Shown one piece after another: positions 60,759 through 64,000 of a stretch of 64,000 nucleotides of DNA; within the stretch, counting starts at the first letter, position 1; each line of letters starts with the position of its first letter. A program made the translations under genes and the position numbers. The notes under the pieces were generated by a model, which saw only the letters and a list, made by a program, of their open reading frames with translations, searched no databases and was not told where the DNA came from. This DNA comes from Dillenia suffruticosa (taxonomy: Eukaryota > Streptophyta > Magnoliopsida > Dilleniales > Dilleniaceae): positions 6,649,001-6,713,000 of the forward strand of contig JAVTVX010000027.1 in NCBI GenBank assembly GCA_033439265.1, in the 5' to 3' direction.

Positions 60759-62103
60759 TGGTCGGGTTATCGAAACCCTCAAATTAATACCGACTCCTCC
60801 CCCAATGCAACAACTGTAGCAATAGTGATTACCAGATCGAATTCCAAGAGAACTAATTAATTTAATCTCTTAGTTAATGTTAAAAGTAGAGTTGGGAGCT
60901 TTCAAACAATTTGCTAAAATAAAAAGTTGCTAAATAAAAGTTAAAAACCTAAAATTAAGAAACAAATCAATAATGTGAAATACAAAAATTAAGGAAGAAA
61001 TTCAATTTACCAAATATTGATTCAAGCGTTCATATATTCGATTGTCTCATTGATCATTGATTAAAAATATTATCCTTACAATTCAAACATTTAACCATAG
61101 ATATATTAGGATAACCGTAATAAATTTTGTATTTTTCTAATTTAATTGACCAAATCCAGTATCCAATCAAAACTTATCATTAATCAATTGGGTACGATAG
61201 CGTTCCATATTGACATAATGACAGTATTAAGTTTTGTGAAAACAATTAAATCAAAATACAAATAATTGAGAAAGTCACAATTATTCAATTTTATTCCATT
61301 GATTATCTAGATCATATGAATACCGGTAAAAGACCCATAAATAAAATTAACCTAGTTACTACTTGTACCATTCATTCATGACAATTACGGATCATTGAAT
61401 TCCTAGATAACAATAGAAAAATTAATATTGAATTAAATTGTCAGATTAATTAATATTAGGTTTCTTTAAAAATAAATCAAGAATCAACGAATATTTAAAT
61501 AAAATACAAGAAATTAAATTAAGAATATAATCTCACAATAAAGAATAATCGATTAAAATTCCCCTTGAATTAGAAACAAAATTAGTCACTCATGGTAGAA
61601 ACATGTTCTTGAATCAATAAAAGAAAAAAAAAATTGTTTTTCAAATAAAAGAAAAAAATAAAATCTAAACCTAGAGGGGGAATGTGCAGCTGCCTCTCCT
61701 CTTGTGATTGAATGAATAGTGCTGTCCACATTAGAGAAGCACATATTTATAGTTGTGGAACTCCAAGAAAAATAGAAGTCTCATCTCTTTGACCTAGATC
61801 TCCAAATATTCTCTCCCTAAAAGAAAAATAGGAAACAAATAACTCTTTTAAACAATTTTACTTGAAGTAAAATTTCTATTACAAATAAGTTTCCCATTTA
61901 GATGCTTCCTCATTCTTTTGTAGATCCAATTGATATTTTGAATTATTTAGCTAAAAAAAAATGCCTCCTTAAATCCAATTTGATTCAAACTCCAATTTTG
62001 ATTTTTTAAAATAAAAATGTCATAAAAATATTTATTAGAATACATACCAATTCAAAAATCATACCATAATATTAAAAATAAATATAATAATTGCATGTTA
62101 TCA
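60759..62103 (-). repeat. 5' LTR of the gypsy element
   Basis: 1345 bp, starting on the minus strand at 62103 with TGATAACATGC and ending CGATAACCCGACCA. Confidence 0.93.
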
Positions 62104-62108
62104 AATAT

Positions 62109-63356
62109 CTTGCTATCCATCCATTGTATGTGGGATCTATCAAGGTTCTTTCAGTATCTGACTACTAAGTTGGGCAATTTGTGGGAAGTAGAGAGCGTAA
62201 TATAGTGTTGTTAAATTTGAAAATAGTTGCGTTACTTCAAAGATGCATATATTCATGGGTCACGGGGATACTATTTATGCTCATGGAATTTTTAGCTCGT
62301 GTGTTCATGAGATGTCGATAGTGATATTACATTCTTTTTCAAATCATTTTTCTAAAAAAAATTGCAAAATATTTTATATTATAAAAGAGAAATAAACCCA
62401 AGTTCATATTGAATGGATTAACCTCTTATGTTTCTCTATGGAAACTTGAGGTCTTCTCTTTTCACCTTTTTTCTTTGGGACATTTCAGGTGACTCTACGG
62501 AGAAGAGAGGTACTATGAGCTTTGCCTAGAGAATAGATTTCAACATAATGGCAATAGACAAATTTTTTTGGCCAAATTGATATAACAAAATTTGGTACAA
62601 ATCCAAATGCAAAGTTTATTTCTATCTCAGTCCTGACAAATCTTCTTCTCCCTATTCTTGATTAGTTAAATGGTCTGCAACACCAAGCAACACAACCCTT
62701 GGATATTAGTGAATCCAGCTAGATATTATTTTACCCAAATCCTTTAGCTATCATTTGTGATATTTGCTAATATATAAAGATCAATAATGAACCGATGGTT
62801 TAACATTCACAAATTAAAACTCCGTTTGTCGACTTTAACCAATCTTTATTTTTTCCCCTTATTTTCCTTTGATTCAGAGATAATAGTATTCATTAAGGTC
62901 CTCCACATTTGACATGAATAGAACTCGAAGCCTGTGGAAGCAGCATATCCAGAAGAAAAATGATCTTATTAGAATCCTGACTTACAGAACTGCAATTATC
63001 CACCGATCATACACAAATTGGCTATGTTGTAATTTAAGCATTAGATATATGGTCCTCAAAACCCCATGGTTGTAATTAGTCTTACACCTGTGGCAAGGAT
63101 TATATTTCATATTACTAGTTAATATATAAGGGTTTTGTTCGTCGATGATCAGCAACGGAGGTTATGAACTTTGCTGTTGTAGGGGGACAATTTTATGTCC
63201 TACCACTTCCAAGAGATACTTAGGTTTAGCCCACAAATTTATTTATTTTGCAGATATTGGCAACATGACTTTTGAAAGGGTACTAAATTGAATTGTTTCG
63301 GTTTAGTTGGCTGATGTCAAACTTTTTAAAATTATATTTCAATTAATCTAATATGA
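62109..63356. other. Intergenic spacer
   Basis: No gene is supported. It continues the sequence that lay left of the gypsy insertion (52197). Confidence 0.45.
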
Positions 63357-63624
63357 ACGTTTACAGGATCCTATTTAGAAACAATATTTTTAACATAATT
63401 TTTTTTTTATTTTTAAGTTTCTGTTGGATTTATATGCACATACACATGCGGAAGCGTGTAAAATTTTCGGAATCATAAAAGGTTAGGGTTACGTTTACAG
63501 GATCCTATTTAGAAACAATATTTTTAACATAATTTTTTTTTTATTTTTAAGTTTCTGTTGGATTTATATGCACATACACATGCGGAAGCGTGTAAAATTT
63601 TCGGAATCATAAAAGGTTAGGGTT
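63357..63624. repeat. 134-bp perfect-looking tandem duplication
   Basis: 63357-63490 is repeated at 63491-63624 with a period of 134 and no visible difference: ACGTTTACAGGATCC.. to ..AAAAGGTTAGGGTT. Each copy contains TGTTGGATTTATATGCACAT, which looks like an LTR start. Confidence 0.93.
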
Positions 63625-64000
63625 TTCGGGCATACCTTAAAGAGTAGATTGCAAAATTCGGGGAACCACGAACCTCGATCAATCGACCTCGCCGTCGGGA
63701 TGATAACCACGAAAGTCGAGCTATCACCGCAGTACCACGACACCGCAATCGAAATCCGGTGACACAAATCCTCTTCGCAGAATTTTTTTTTCCCCTCTCT
63801 CAATTGTCTCCTCACAATTGTGCTAAAAAATGGTTATGGTATGCTTCCTAGGGTTTTGCCCTAGTTTCCATATGCCTCCGACACCACAAATGGTAGGGAA
63901 TTCAAATCCCATCAGTTACCATTTGTGCATATGGAAAGTGTGATAATTTCATTTTTTCAAATATGGAAAGATGCCCCACGTGGGCATTCATTCCTTCATC
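63556..64000. mobile_element. Possible edge of another LTR element (runs off the window)
   Basis: From TGTTGGATTTATATGCACAT onward the sequence becomes more balanced in composition (AACCTCGATCAATCGACCTC, 63670-63790) and resembles a copia-type LTR. The partner LTR and interior would lie beyond 64000, so this is only a suggestion. Confidence 0.3.

Larger units (their letters stand above)
52203..62103 (-). mobile_element. Athila-like Ty3/gypsy LTR retrotransposon
   Basis: Element of 9.9 kb on the minus strand with 1.34-kb LTRs (52203-53544 and 60759-62103). A perfect 5-bp target duplication AATAT flanks it (52198-52202 and 62104-62108). The minus-strand LTR starts TGATAACATGC. The primer-binding site and polypurine tract are both in place. 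Gag, protease, RT-RNase H and integrase follow in gypsy order with no chromodomain. Gag motifs (FELKSGLIHLLP, DPHKHLKKFHVVCS, YNPGWRDHPNLSYG) and FMDD in RT fit the Athila group. Several frameshifts and a local rearrangement in the protease make it non-autonomous now. Confidence 0.94.

Overview
This is an AT-rich nuclear window from a flowering plant, most likely a eudicot. The genes have plant-type GT-AG introns, the spacers are long and AT-rich, and every class of plant mobile element is present. I cannot name the species. Only two host genes are recognisable. At 868-5238 (minus strand) there is an apparently intact 11-exon gene for ATP-dependent phosphoenolpyruvate carboxykinase. Its exons join in frame to 661 codons. 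At 42085-30635 (minus strand) there is a gene for 40S ribosomal protein S25. Exons 1-3 sit at 42085-41317, but the last exon lies 10.6 kb further on at 30736-30635 and has lost its splice acceptor and first four codons.

What separates the S25 pieces is the most striking object here: an endogenous pararetrovirus (Caulimoviridae-like: aspartic protease, reverse transcriptase and RNase H, no integrase seen) arranged as a giant inverted repeat. The left arm (30741-34555) and right arm (34579-38407) are near-identical, are separated by a 23-bp spacer, and each carries an RNase H region, an open reading frame of 289 codons, an overlapping one of 201 codons, a TATA-type promoter and a leader with an intron. 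The right arm side continues into the protease and reverse transcriptase (to about 39714). Any transcript starting at the S25 promoter, or at either viral promoter, would run through the centre and could fold into a long hairpin. The copies are defective: both arms share two in-frame stops, and the reverse transcriptase catalytic motif is altered differently in each arm.

The rest is layered mobile elements. A decayed, 5'-truncated LINE lies at 7076-10080 (minus). A 4.0-kb non-autonomous LTR element with a perfect 5-bp target duplication lies at 11958-15961. A small CACTA-type element with Spm-like subterminal repeats and a tRNA-like core lies at 17541-18690, and both of these may lie inside an older DNA transposon (about 10521-19301, weak). 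Two tRNA-derived SINEs of one family, each with target duplications, lie at 26880-27070 and 42904-43133, and a third possible one at about 30053-30145. A decayed Ty1/copia element occupies 43482-50422. An Athila-like Ty3/gypsy element occupies 52203-62103 (minus) with a perfect 5-bp target duplication. The window ends in a 134-bp tandem duplication that may be the edge of another LTR element. The remaining spacers (5.5-7 kb, 19.3-26.9 kb, 27.9-30 kb, 50.4-52.2 kb, 62.1-63.3 kb) show no supportable gene.
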